A DNA stretch of 11,645 nucleotides from Chrysochromulina tobinii. Lineage: Eukaryota > Haptophyta > Prymnesiales > Chrysochromulinaceae. The DNA lies in assembly GCA_001275005.1 (NCBI GenBank), contig JWZX01001421.1:1-11645 (forward strand), written 5' to 3'. Every line of letters begins with the position of its first letter. The first letter of the stretch is position 1. Positions 1-6,748 of the stretch are shown in pieces. The position numbers and the translations under genes were made by a program. The notes beneath the pieces are model-generated. The model was not told the DNA's origin, ran no database searches, and saw only the letters and a list, made by a program, of their open reading frames with translations.

Positions 1-1
1 C

Positions 2-151
2 ATCGCCCGGCTGGTTGTGAGAGCCGATAAAGGCCGGAGAGCCGTCTGGAACTATCGAGTCCATGACGTCTACAACGCCACTCACGAGTGTGCCCCGCCA
101 CGTTGCGCGTTGCACGGCCGGTCGTTCACGTGCGCCGGTCAGAAGACTTAG
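2..151 (+). CDS. Possible C-terminal end of an upstream gene (partial, unknown)
   Basis: Only this frame is open from the left window edge; the other two forward frames stop within the first 30 bases. It encodes 49 residues and ends at TAG (149-151). The translation is basic and carries three cysteines (ECAPPRCAL, FTCAG) plus a tyrosine/asparagine stretch (WNYRVHDVYNATHEC). I recognise no family. If real, it is the last exon of a + strand gene converging on MCTS1. A 49-codon run can be open by chance, so this is a weak call. Confidence 0.35.
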   Translation: MARLVVRADKGRRAVWNYRVHDVYNATHECAPPRCALHGRSFTCAGQKT

Positions 152-172
152 CTAATAGCTAAGACTTAGCTA
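145..172. repeat. Small inverted plus direct repeat (GACTTAGCTA)
   Basis: CTTAGCTA (147-154) and TAGCTAAG (156-163) form a perfect 8-bp inverted repeat with one base between. GACTTAGCTA occurs twice (145-154 and 163-172), 18 bases apart. The left copy contains the TAG stop of the partial reading frame. It could fold as a hairpin in a 3' UTR, but no function is shown. Confidence 0.6.
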
Positions 173-395
173 CGCCTACGGTACTAATATTAACTCTTCG
201 CCTGAGGCGCCAACCAAACCGTCTTGTTACTCTTTCTAGATGACCCCCAGCACGATTCGGAGCCGTCCTCGGAGTGTGTCGCGGACCGAAGATACCGTCC
301 GGGGTCTGAGTTTGTTCGGTTAGATGATTAGACGGTTCGAGTTGTTAGACGAGCACACCACTTTGGGTCCTCAGGACCGGAAGTACAACTGGAGC

Positions 396-1038
396 TCATG
401 GAGCGAGTGATCTCAAGGTCCACATCCCATCCTTGAGCCAATGCGTATTCTCGACGGCGATTCCTTTGTTGTCGGCCGCGATCTGCTCAGACGACATTGT
501 GGTCACGCCGATCGCGAGCGCGTGCTCCTTCCCCTCTGCGAAGATGCCCACCAGCGACTCTGCGGGCACAGGGTCCATATGACCGCCCGGCGAGGTGAGC
601 CCGGGTGCCATGATGTTGGCGCCTGAGAGCACGAAGCGGATCGCGCCGCGGTCCACGCGGAACTTGGGCAGGATGTCCGGATACTGGTGCAAGAGCCTCA
701 GCGTCGGCAGCCATGGCCCCTGGCGGCACTGGAAGAAGATGAACTCGTTGTCGGGTGCTGGGCCGACGAGCACCTGGATGTTATCTTTGCATTTGCACAT
801 GATGAGGGAATCCTTTTTGGGCATAATCTCCTCGATGTACTCCTCGAGCGCTGGAAACTGCTGCAAAATCGTGGCTTTGATCTGCCGCTGGTCTGACGAG
901 CGCACCGGCGCACTGGTTCGTATGTGCTCCTCCTTAGTGAACTGCGCACGCACGCCGGAGTTGCGAGTCAGACGATGTTTGTGGGCGGTGCTACTGTGTG
1001 CGAGGTGTCGAGAAAGGAGCACGTGCCTTGCGGAACAT
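396..1038 (-). CDS. MCTS1: MCTS1/Tma20-like PUA-domain translation re-initiation factor, two exons
   Basis: The coding sequence is exon 1 at 1038-1027 and exon 2 at 941-399, with stop TGA at 398-396: 185 residues against 181 in the human protein. Family role: MCTS1 (yeast Tma20) pairs with DENR (Tma22), binds the 40S subunit, recycles post-termination 40S and promotes re-initiation after short upstream ORFs. Exon 1 encodes only MFRK; exon 2 continues FTKEEHIR, giving the typical MFxKF start. Recognisable stretches are IMPKKDSL (about 43-50), PTLRLLHQYPDILP (83-96), VDRGAIRFVLSGANIM (100-115), PGLTSPGG (117-124) and the PUA core AEGKEHALAIGV (139-150), ending near VENTHWLKDGMW. The unspliced frame has no ATG before exon 2, only an upstream TTG at 1154, so the spliced start is preferred. 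It diverges from the + gene starting near 1209 across about 170 bp. Start Kozak context is CACC-ATG. Confidence 0.95.
942..1026 (-). other. GC-AG spliceosomal intron, 85 bp, in MCTS1
   Basis: On the minus strand exon 1 ends ATGTTCCGCAAG and the intron begins GCACGTGCTCC, a GC rather than GT donor. It ends in TGCGTGCGCAG directly before TTCACTAAG. Phase is 0 and length 85 is not a multiple of 3, so splicing is needed to join MFRK to FTKEEH. The resulting N-terminus matches the family start, which fixes both boundaries. No GT donor near the end of exon 1 gives the same product: the GT inside GCACGT would leave extra bases and break the frame. Confidence 0.85.
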
Positions 1039-1208
1039 GGTGCCGCGGATGTCGCGCCTAGAGCGAGTTCTTCCAATCCTGAAGAAAGAAGATGAATGCC
1101 CTCATCCAGGCCCCTACGTACACACGCCCCTTCGGTGAACTTCAACCTCTTCAACGAAATATCAGTTCCACCGTCCGTTTTGTAAAACTCGTCTTCAACT
1201 TCGAAACG
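1039..1208. promoter_or_regulatory. Divergent promoter region between MCTS1 and the 1209 gene
   Basis: This 170-bp stretch separates the MCTS1 start (minus) from the likely start of the next gene (plus). It must hold both 5' ends unless the plus gene uses the in-frame ATG at 1092. I see no TATA box. CTTCAAC-like runs near 1140-1205 resemble untranslated leader more than code. Confidence 0.4.
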
Positions 1209-1937
1209 ATGGCTAAGCGGACAGCGGTGAGTGTCGACCCTCGCAGGGACTCGCGCCTGTGGAGCGAAGTGATCAAGACCGAGCAGAGCTTCATCCGGCG
1301 CTACCCAACCTCCCAGGAGCTGCAGGCCGCCAAGAAGAACGACGACATCACGGACATCCGCAAGATTACGAAGCAGCTAGAGCTGTGCAGTGCTGACTAT
1401 TTATGGACGACCGAGGATGCCTCACCCGTCTCCATCACGGCGCCTACGCCAGCACCTGAAAAATGCGCTATGACGCAGCTCGCCGAGGGCGTGGGCGACG
1501 TGGAGACGACCTTCATGCGGCGGCGGCCGGACCCGTCTGATGGTGCTCGCCGAGCTGCGACCGAGCAACATCCGACGATTGCGCCGTGGCAGATGTACGT
1601 CGACTGCTCGTACTGGAATAAGGACGCGCTCAACCGCTGGAACGCCCTTCAGCGCACCCACGTGCTGCAGATGCCCGAGGTCAAACAACTCCGGCGCGTC
1701 GAGCCGACCATCTCGGGGCCGCACGCGGGGAGCGTGGTCGCGTGGCGCCGTAACGAGGTGCCCATCTCGCAGTGGGAGGCTTCTAAACGCGCCGAGGCTC
1801 TCTTCGAGGCCAAAAAGGTCGCCGCGACCGTCGAGGCGTCCGTCTCCAAGGTGGCACTCGCCGCCCTCCTCGATAAGGCGATGCACGTGTCGGGGAGTTA
1901 TCCCTCCCCCCAGCGCGCAAAGTGGTTTGAGAGGTAG
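1209..1937 (+). CDS. Protein of unknown family, 242 aa
   Basis: The reading frame from ATG 1209 to TAG 1935-1937 encodes 242 residues starting MAKRTAVSVDPRRDSRLW. An in-frame ATG at 1092 would add 39 residues (MNALIQAP...), but that part lies in the short gap to MCTS1 and looks like leader sequence, so 1209 is preferred. The protein is soluble and charged: a helical N-terminus (about 14-60), a low-complexity proline/threonine patch (74-84), an aromatic centre (IAPWQMYVDCSYWNKDALNRW, about 124-144, of which YVDCSYW is the core) and a C-terminal Ala/Lys/Glu helix (190-225). No signal peptide, membrane span or catalytic motif is visible. Short charged proteins with scattered Trp/Tyr/Pro include ciliary microtubule inner proteins, but I could not match a specific one. 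The antisense frame 1422-1955 has poorer composition. Confidence 0.6.
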   Translation: MAKRTAVSVDPRRDSRLWSEVIKTEQSFIRRYPTSQELQAAKKNDDITDIRKITKQLELCSADYLWTTEDASPVSITAPTPAPEKCAMTQLAEGVGDVETTFMRRRPDPSDGARRAATEQHPTIAPWQMYVDCSYWNKDALNRWNALQRTHVLQMPEVKQLRRVEPTISGPHAGSVVAWRRNEVPISQWEASKRAEALFEAKKVAATVEASVSKVALAALLDKAMHVSGSYPSPQRAKWFER

Positions 1938-2236
1938 GTAGGAGCCCCAATACAATTACAATTTCAGCTTTGAGGTGAAGCCGCGCCGTGGTAACCCACG
2001 CGTGAAGTCTCGGAGCGGAGTGACCTCCGTTGCTCCGAAGCTGTGGCCCCTATAACAGAAAACTTCAGAAAACACGCAACAAAACACGTGGCCTAAGCGT
2101 CCACACAATTTGTAACCATCACACGGAAGCGGAAGTCGCCCACAGGACATTTTGCTGTGAGCGCACTTTGCTTCCGCGGACTGTGGGAAGACGAGTTCTC
2201 ACGGATCTCAGTTTTCTCGCCCAACGAACGAAGCAA
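1938..2236. other. Intergenic region upstream of the thioesterase gene
   Basis: About 300 bases with no convincing gene. It holds an imperfect hairpin at 2011-2037 (CGGAGC...GCTCCG) and a TATAAC at 2051-2056, roughly 185 bases before the next ATG, which could be a weak TATA-like element. The frame of the downstream gene is open from 2030 but without an ATG before 2237. Confidence 0.4.
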
Positions 2237-3124
2237 ATGCTCACGATTTCCTTCATACCTTTGGCCTTCTGCGCACCTCGGACCTTCTCTCATCCAGTGC
2301 GCGTGTACATTGAGGATACCGACGCATACCAAGTCGTTTATCACGGCAACTACCTGCGATTTTTCGAGAGAGCAGCGGCTGCTACGATAGCCGGAACAGC
2401 GCAAGTTGGCAAGCTTCTCCGTTCAGATGGGCTGGGCTTCGCGCTCTTATCGGCAAGTGGACTCAAGTACTCAGCGCCAGCTGTGCTTGGCGATGCTTGT
2501 CATGTCGATTTAGAGCCGCACGAGACTACAGAAGCCGACGGCATCGTATCTTGTGCGGCTGCACTGATCCGCAACCGTGATGGTGAGGTTCTGTGCACCG
2601 CGAGTGATCTGCGGCTGGGCTGGGTGGGCGCAGACTCTGCCATCGCCGCCTGTGCCGGCGAGCCTCTGGGTGAGTATCCGGCAGCGTGTGAGTCGCCCGA
2701 GCTTCTGGAGCCGCTCTCCCTGCAGCTTGACGAGTGCTCGCCGGTGGGTACGCTCGGCATGCATGCGGCTGTGCGCTACTTCGAGCGCCACCGCACGCAC
2801 TACCTTGGCGGACCCGAGAACTTAGCCGCCATGGCGGACACCGGCGTCAACGTCGTCGTGGCCAGAATCAACTGGTTGCGGCTGCTGCCCGAGGCACATC
2901 GTACGCGTGCAGGCGCGCCTCTTGTGCTGCGCTGCCGCGTGACGCTCAAGGCGCGGCAGGTCTTGTTTGAGCAGTGGCTGCTGCGCAAGGAGGACGCCGC
3001 CGATGGCATGCTGACGCCCGTCGCACGAGCGGACGTAACCTGCCTGTGCGTCGACGCGGCCGCTGGCCGCTTAGTGGCTGCGCCACCAATGGTAGTCGAA
3101 CGGCTGAAGACGTACATGATATGA
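2237..3124 (+). CDS. Tandem double hot-dog acyl-CoA thioesterase (YbgC/4HBT-like), possibly plastid-targeted
   Basis: First ATG in the frame is 2237; the stop TGA is 3122-3124, giving 295 residues. Hot-dog 1 (about 19-131) is close to the YbgC/4-hydroxybenzoyl-CoA thioesterase group: PVRVYIEDTDAYQVVYHGNY followed by FFERA. By comparison with YbgC the catalytic residue is D29 (second Asp of DTD), with H36 in the VVYH motif. Hot-dog 2 (about 162-283) repeats the fold pattern (GMH...VRYFER), but the position of D29 is a proline (CSPVG), so this half is probably non-catalytic. The family hydrolyses acyl- or aryl-CoA thioesters; the substrate cannot be read here. The N-terminus MLTISFIPLAFCAPRTFS is hydrophobic and has an A-F junction (LAFCAP) reminiscent of the ASAFAP cleavage motif of secondary-plastid bipartite leaders. 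A plastid role such as phylloquinone-pathway DHNA-CoA hydrolysis or fatty-acid release is therefore possible but inferred. Confidence 0.85.
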   Translation: MLTISFIPLAFCAPRTFSHPVRVYIEDTDAYQVVYHGNYLRFFERAAAATIAGTAQVGKLLRSDGLGFALLSASGLKYSAPAVLGDACHVDLEPHETTEADGIVSCAAALIRNRDGEVLCTASDLRLGWVGADSAIAACAGEPLGEYPAACESPELLEPLSLQLDECSPVGTLGMHAAVRYFERHRTHYLGGPENLAAMADTGVNVVVARINWLRLLPEAHRTRAGAPLVLRCRVTLKARQVLFEQWLLRKEDAADGMLTPVARADVTCLCVDAAAGRLVAAPPMVVERLKTYMI

Positions 3125-3280
3125 TATGCTATCGCCATGTTAAGGCGCGCCCTGACAAGTGACATAAAATAGCGCTCCTCACATTGTCTCAAGGACATCA
3201 TATAAGGGTAGTCATGAATGTTCAGATGATTCTTAAATTCTGCGTCAGACTCTCTCAGTCTCACCGTCTCTCACCGTCTC
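3125..3280. other. Convergent 3' region between thioesterase and RING genes
   Basis: This 156-bp gap joins two 3' ends. It contains a short tandem duplication of CTCACCGTCT near 3260-3280 and several CTCTCAG-like units, and no reading frame of note. Confidence 0.5.
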
Positions 3281-3862
3281 TCAGGTCGGGGCGATCCCAC
3301 TATACACACGCTGACACGATCCCGATAGCGCTGGCATCGGGACGCGGCACAGGGGGCATCGCACACGAGGTGTCGTGCGCCCATAGGCGCGGAGGCATTC
3401 GCCGCAGAAGCTGTGCTCATTCTCGCAAGCGATAGGTTCGGCGACCTGCTCCATGCAAATTGGACAGGCACCGCGGTCGTTGGCATCTGAATGATCCGAC
3501 GAACTCGCGATGAAATCGGAGCGCTGATTTTGTGCTCGCGAACTCATTTGTTGGATAGCAGCCGCCACCTCCGCTGCCACCTCGAGGGCTTCGCTGAGCA
3601 TGGTGCCAGTTATCTCGAGCTGCTCCTGGTTTGTGCGTGGAGTGTACAGCGTATAGCAGCTGCGCGGCGATCGGTATGTGGCCAGCCGCTTCTCTCTCGA
3701 GCTGATAGGCGAGGTTGTAAGGTTCAGAGGCGAGCTGATTGGCGAGGTTGTAAGCTGCAGTGGCGGGACGATCGGCATGCTGCGCCGCCGCTCCAAAAGT
3801 GGCGCAACTTGCGCGGCGGATCTCGGCAATTTTGAGGGCGTTCCGGTTGTGAGCCGAAACAT
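3281..3862 (-). CDS. Small C3HC4 RING-finger protein (probable E3 ubiquitin ligase)
   Basis: With ATG at 3862 and stop TGA at 3283-3281 the protein has 193 residues. The C-terminal RING is complete: CPIC, a 9-residue gap, C, ENE, H, SF, C, GE, C, 12 residues, CPLC (genome about 3466-3347). That is the eight-ligand C3HC4 pattern that binds two zinc ions and recruits E2 enzymes. Before it lies an Ala/Glu helix (LSEALEVAAEVAAAIQQ) and an 11-residue duplication (LTTSPISS twice), from a 33-bp DNA repeat. The start is uncertain: an ATG at 3970 adds 36 residues but overlaps the Rpp20 start, and an ATG at 3601 with a good Kozak context would leave only the helix and RING. Another minus frame (about 3872-3560) also has plausible helical content, so an intron joining the two frames is possible. 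No membrane span is seen. Confidence 0.75.
   Translation of the reverse strand: MFRLTTGTPSKLPRSAAQVAPLLERRRSMPIVPPLQLTTSPISSPLNLTTSPISSREKRLATYRSPRSCYTLYTPRTNQEQLEITGTMLSEALEVAAEVAAAIQQMSSRAQNQRSDFIASSSDHSDANDRGACPICMEQVAEPIACENEHSFCGECLRAYGRTTPRVRCPLCRVPMPALSGSCQRVYSGIAPT
3699..3754. repeat. Direct repeat, 23-nt units at 33-bp period, inside the RING gene
   Basis: Units at 3699-3721 and 3732-3754 differ at a single base (A at 3708, T at 3741). The 33-bp period keeps all frames. In the RING frame the difference is silent (both read TSPISS); in the competing minus frame it changes Asn to Tyr. One substitution is weak support for the RING frame. Confidence 0.85.
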
Positions 3863-3968
3863 GTAACGACACTTCCTCTCGTACAAAAGCACTGCATGGA
3901 TGCGGGGGAGTACGGTGGGGGGGGTCTCACCGTGTTGTGTTTGGAAAGGGAGCCCACCGCCCGCGTTC

Positions 3969-4418
3969 ATGGAGACGGCGACAGCCTCGGAGCCCGACGA
4001 GGCCACGCTGCAGCTCGCAACTCATCAGCTAGATGCACTGATCACGCAGCGAGAACAGCGTTTGCAGCGCCAAGCACGCATCAAGACGCCGAGTCCAGCC
4101 ATACAGAGCTACCGAGGCAAGAATCACGTTCTCATCTCACGGCGCAGCAAGCGAGTGTCGGTGCGTGCACGCTTGCGCAAGTTGCTCGAATCCGGTCAAT
4201 TTAGGGAGGTGCACGTGCACGGGCTTGGTGCGGCGCTGGCTCTAGCGGTGGCAATTTCTGCGGAAATGGAGCTGGAGAGCGACGGCATGCTTGTGGCGCA
4301 CGCTCGCACCTCCACTGAGGCAGTCATCGACCAGTTTGTCGAAGAGCACGAGGATGGACGCACCGGCGCTGTGCGGCACAACTCGGCAATTCACATCACC
4401 CTACGGCGGACAGTATGA
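3969..4418 (+). CDS. POP7: RNase P/MRP subunit Rpp20 (Pop7), Alba family
   Basis: ATG 3969 to TGA 4416-4418 encodes 149 residues; human RPP20 has 140. This Alba-family subunit pairs with Rpp25/Pop6, binds the P3 arm of the RNase P and RNase MRP RNAs, and so takes part in tRNA 5' maturation and pre-rRNA cleavage in the nucleus/nucleolus. Evidence is the core KNHVLISRRS (51-60), EVHVHGLGAALALAVAI (80-96), the strand GMLVAHARTSTEAVIDQF (106-123) and the diagnostic end RHNSAIHITL (136-145), which matches RNNSAIHIRV of the human protein. The N-terminal 45 residues are a charged, less conserved extension. The frame is open upstream to 3900, but METATASEP at 3969 is the more natural start. No intron is needed. 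The RING gene diverges from it 106 bp away or less. Confidence 0.92.
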   Translation: METATASEPDEATLQLATHQLDALITQREQRLQRQARIKTPSPAIQSYRGKNHVLISRRSKRVSVRARLRKLLESGQFREVHVHGLGAALALAVAISAEMELESDGMLVAHARTSTEAVIDQFVEEHEDGRTGAVRHNSAIHITLRRTV

Positions 4419-4707
4419 GCTTTTGTTTATGTAGGCAGTGGTAGGAGCGCAACTCACCTGGATGGACGGATCGCAACACCAGGAGTGTAGCTACCCAAGT
4501 GCTACATCCGATGTAGCCGAGTGTCCATCGACGAGTCGAGTCGCAGAGTCGCAAGGAGCGAAGAGAGTCGGCCGGTCCCTTCGTTTAGAATGTTGCACGC
4601 AATTTGGGTGCGAAAGCGGAAAGGTGTTTTCTTACTCCGCTTTTTTACGTCTGGGTGCGTCCGCGCGGTCCTGCATGAGCGTCGGCCTTGGCCTCTGGGC
4701 TTGTGAT
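4419..4707. other. Convergent 3' region with small hairpins
   Basis: No supported gene. GCTACAT/ATGTAGC forms a 7-bp stem with a 3-base loop at 4501-4517, and AAAGCGGA/TCCGCTTT an 8-bp stem at 4613-4643 followed by a T run. Both lie between the 3' ends of Rpp20 and the minus gene and could be UTR structures or 3'-end signals. Repeated GAGTC units occur at 4529-4555. Confidence 0.45.
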
Positions 4708-5460
4708 CTATCCACTCTCATCCGCGTGCGCCGCATCGTTGCTCTTCGGTGTGGTCGCTTGCTCGTCTTCTCGTAATGACGTTGGTGCTGCGATCTTTGG
4801 AGGCATGTGGCGATTTGGCGGCTGCATCCTAGCGAGGGCATCACGCAAGTGAAAGCCGAAGCCAGTATTGGCAATCGTAATGAGGCCAGCGATGGCGCAG
4901 CTCCAACTACCGCTCGTCAACGCAATCGTCGCCGCGAAAAGTTGTAGCGTCACCCGGCCGCTCGACGTGGTTGCAAATCGGAAGTGGCGCCGCAGCAGTC
5001 GCCGCAGAAATGGCAGCCGAACCTGGTCCACGAGGAGCAAGGTGCCCAGCAAGCTCAGCCAAAAGCTCATCACCAGCCCGCGTATCGCCGCCAAGCCGCC
5101 CAGTCCGACGATCCGAAACTGCATCGGCGCGGATAGCAGCAGCAAAGCGCCATTGCCAGCATCCGCTGCTCGTCGCAGGCGACGAAGCTGCCCCGGCGAG
5201 AGCATCGACAAGCCGGCAAAGCCGACCCGCGGGAGCTTGCCATGCGTCCGGCCGCGCGGTCGATCTCTTGGAATGTCTGCTCGCGCGGCCGCGGCCTCTG
5301 CTGCCAGCTCCGCTGCTATTCTCGCTTTCTCCGCTGATCTCGCTTCACTGAACGCCTCGCTGAGGTTCTCTTGACGTCCTTCTGCAGCTTCTCCCGGTCT
5401 AGGGCGCTCAGCCGACACGACGGCGCCCATGTAAAGGATTAGGAGCAGCGGACGCGTCAT
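4708..5460 (-). CDS. Unknown secreted or membrane protein with two hydrophobic segments, 250 aa
   Basis: ATG 5460 to the stop at 4710-4708. The first 17 residues (MTRPLLLILYMGAVVSA) look like a signal peptide with cleavage after VSA. Next comes an Ala/Glu/Arg-rich helical stretch (about 24-62), then a basic linker. Two hydrophobic segments follow: about 117-144 (IVGLGGLAAI...LLGTLLLV) and about 168-197 (VTLQLFAATIALTSG...AGLITIA), separated by an Arg-rich loop (LRRLLRRHFRF). The C-terminal 40 residues are hydrophilic. A secretory signal plus two spans suggests an endomembrane or, in a secondary-plastid alga, a plastid or periplastidal membrane protein, but there is no A-F junction at the predicted cleavage site. 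I recognise no family. It lies downstream of the transporter gene on the same strand, 230 bp apart. Confidence 0.6.
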   Translation of the reverse strand: MTRPLLLILYMGAVVSAERPRPGEAAEGRQENLSEAFSEARSAEKARIAAELAAEAAAARADIPRDRPRGRTHGKLPRVGFAGLSMLSPGQLRRLRRAADAGNGALLLLSAPMQFRIVGLGGLAAIRGLVMSFWLSLLGTLLLVDQVRLPFLRRLLRRHFRFATTSSGRVTLQLFAATIALTSGSWSCAIAGLITIANTGFGFHLRDALARMQPPNRHMPPKIAAPTSLREDEQATTPKSNDAAHADESG

Positions 5461-5689
5461 GTAGGCAAGTGCCGCACGCCACCACTAAATACGCTCGAGC
5501 TCACCAAGACAAAGCGGCTCCCAAGAGTTCTCCCAAGCACGACCCCCACGAACACGCACCTTCGTAGTTTCCCGGCGCCGTGTTGAACCGTGCGAACGGC
5601 GAGGAGCGTTCAGACATGGGGGGTGAGATGCGTTCTGACGTGGGACGAACACATTGACTGACTGAACGATGACCGGACTCATCGAGGCT

Positions 5690-6748
5690 CTACATTACAT
5701 GATTCCTCGAGGTACAACAAGTTACCCTCCCCATCGTCAAAGGCTCGTCCTCCGTGACCTCGGACGAGCTCGCCTGATACTCATCCTCGTCATCATCACC
5801 CTCCGTTGAGGTCGCCGGCGCCGCGGCGCCGCCCACCTTGTGGCGCTGCGATTGTACGAGTGACTCGTACGAGTACATGGCAATGGAGCCGATCGCCAAG
5901 GCCGCGCCGGCGAGCATACGGGGCGCTGGCGCCGAGTCGAAGAAGAGAAAGCCGCCAAGGAGCGTGAGCATCATCTTGGTCTGCCCGAGGAGCACGATGG
6001 CAAGGGCCGATGTGATCTGGATGGTCACGAGCGACGATACGTTGAGCGCAAACGCCGCCACGGCCGAGAGCAGCAGCAGCAGGCCGCGCTGCGATGTCCA
6101 CACGTAGCCCTCAAGCTCGGTCAGGCTAGACGGGTCGAGGAGCGGCAGGGAGAGCAGCAGGAGCGCGAGCTGCGGGGCCCACGTCTTGTACATGAGCTCG
6201 AGAGACGTCCAACTGTGCTGCTGCAGCACTTCTTGCTGGAGTACCTTGAGAACAGCGCTGGCACATGCCGACGCGAGCGCTGTCGCAGCGCCCACCGCAG
6301 TGAATTGCACGTCACTCACGGTGGCAAGGAAAACACCCGCACACGCGCCGACCAGCGCAACCGCTTGGCGTGGCGGTGGCACCTTGTTGTACAGGCATCG
6401 CTCGAGCGCACAGATGAGTGGCGTGACTAAGATCTTGCTGAGTTGGTAGAGCCCGACGCTGTTGCGCGCAAGTGACAGGTTGGACATGCCATTGTGTAGC
6501 GCCCACACGGCCGTGACCAAATGGATGCGCTCGGCTGACGCGGCTGTGCGCCATCGTACAAAGCCAGCGGCCGCGAGAATGACCAGGAGGACGAGGTTCA
6601 CCGCGTAGTGAATCGCCGTGAGCATCACCGGAAACCTGAACTGCGCCGTGGTGAAAACTGCCTTATTAGCGAACACGACGCCTATGCCCGAGGCCACATT
6701 GGAGAGAAGCACGGCCACTTGCTGCGCCACTACTTGTACGGCAAACAT
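5690..6748 (-). CDS. SLC35E3-like transporter (TPT/nucleotide-sugar branch of the DMT superfamily)
   Basis: ATG 6748 to the stop at 5692-5690 encodes 352 residues, the usual length of the family. About ten hydrophobic segments run from residue 10 to 295. Family stretches are SNVASGIGVVFANKAVF (16-32), ILTAIHYAVNLV-like helix 2 (42-53), the signature NLSLARNSVGLYQLSK (90-105) and LLGQTKMMLTLLGGFLFF (253-270) with the conserved lysine at 258. These resemble SLC35E3 and plant UDP-sugar antiporters that carry nucleotide sugars or phosphorylated sugars across Golgi or plastid membranes. Substrate is not predictable; no plastid leader is seen, so Golgi/ER is more likely. The C-terminal 40 residues form an acidic, Ser-rich cytosolic tail (EGDDDEDEY) ending in a CC-containing segment. 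No intron is needed. Confidence 0.9.
   Translation of the reverse strand: MFAVQVVAQQVAVLLSNVASGIGVVFANKAVFTTAQFRFPVMLTAIHYAVNLVLLVILAAAGFVRWRTAASAERIHLVTAVWALHNGMSNLSLARNSVGLYQLSKILVTPLICALERCLYNKVPPPRQAVALVGACAGVFLATVSDVQFTAVGAATALASACASAVLKVLQQEVLQQHSWTSLELMYKTWAPQLALLLLSLPLLDPSSLTELEGYVWTSQRGLLLLLSAVAAFALNVSSLVTIQITSALAIVLLGQTKMMLTLLGGFLFFDSAPAPRMLAGAALAIGSIAMYSYESLVQSQRHKVGGAAAPATSTEGDDDEDEYQASSSEVTEDEPLTMGRVTCCTSRNHVM

Noticed and set aside
942-1154. N-terminal extension of MCTS1 by reading straight through to 1154 on the minus strand
   Set aside because: The extension starts at TTG, has no similarity to the family N-terminus, and overlaps the divergent gene region; the spliced MFRK start fits much better.
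1422-1955. 177-residue frame antisense to the 1209-1937 gene
   Set aside because: Composition (His/Arg/Gly/Asp-rich) looks like the complement of a GC-rich coding frame and it has no recognisable motif.
2030-2236. 69-residue extension of the thioesterase
   Set aside because: It would start at TTG and the translation has no domain character; ATG 2237 directly precedes the hydrophobic leader and hot-dog domain.
2800-3264. Minus-strand 154-residue frame over the thioesterase 3' half
   Set aside because: Antisense to a clearly coding hot-dog domain; Ser/Arg/Thr-rich translation without features.
4438-4776. Plus-strand 112-residue frame after Rpp20
   Set aside because: Low-complexity Ser/Arg content, hairpins inside it, and no family features; treated as 3' UTR/spacer.
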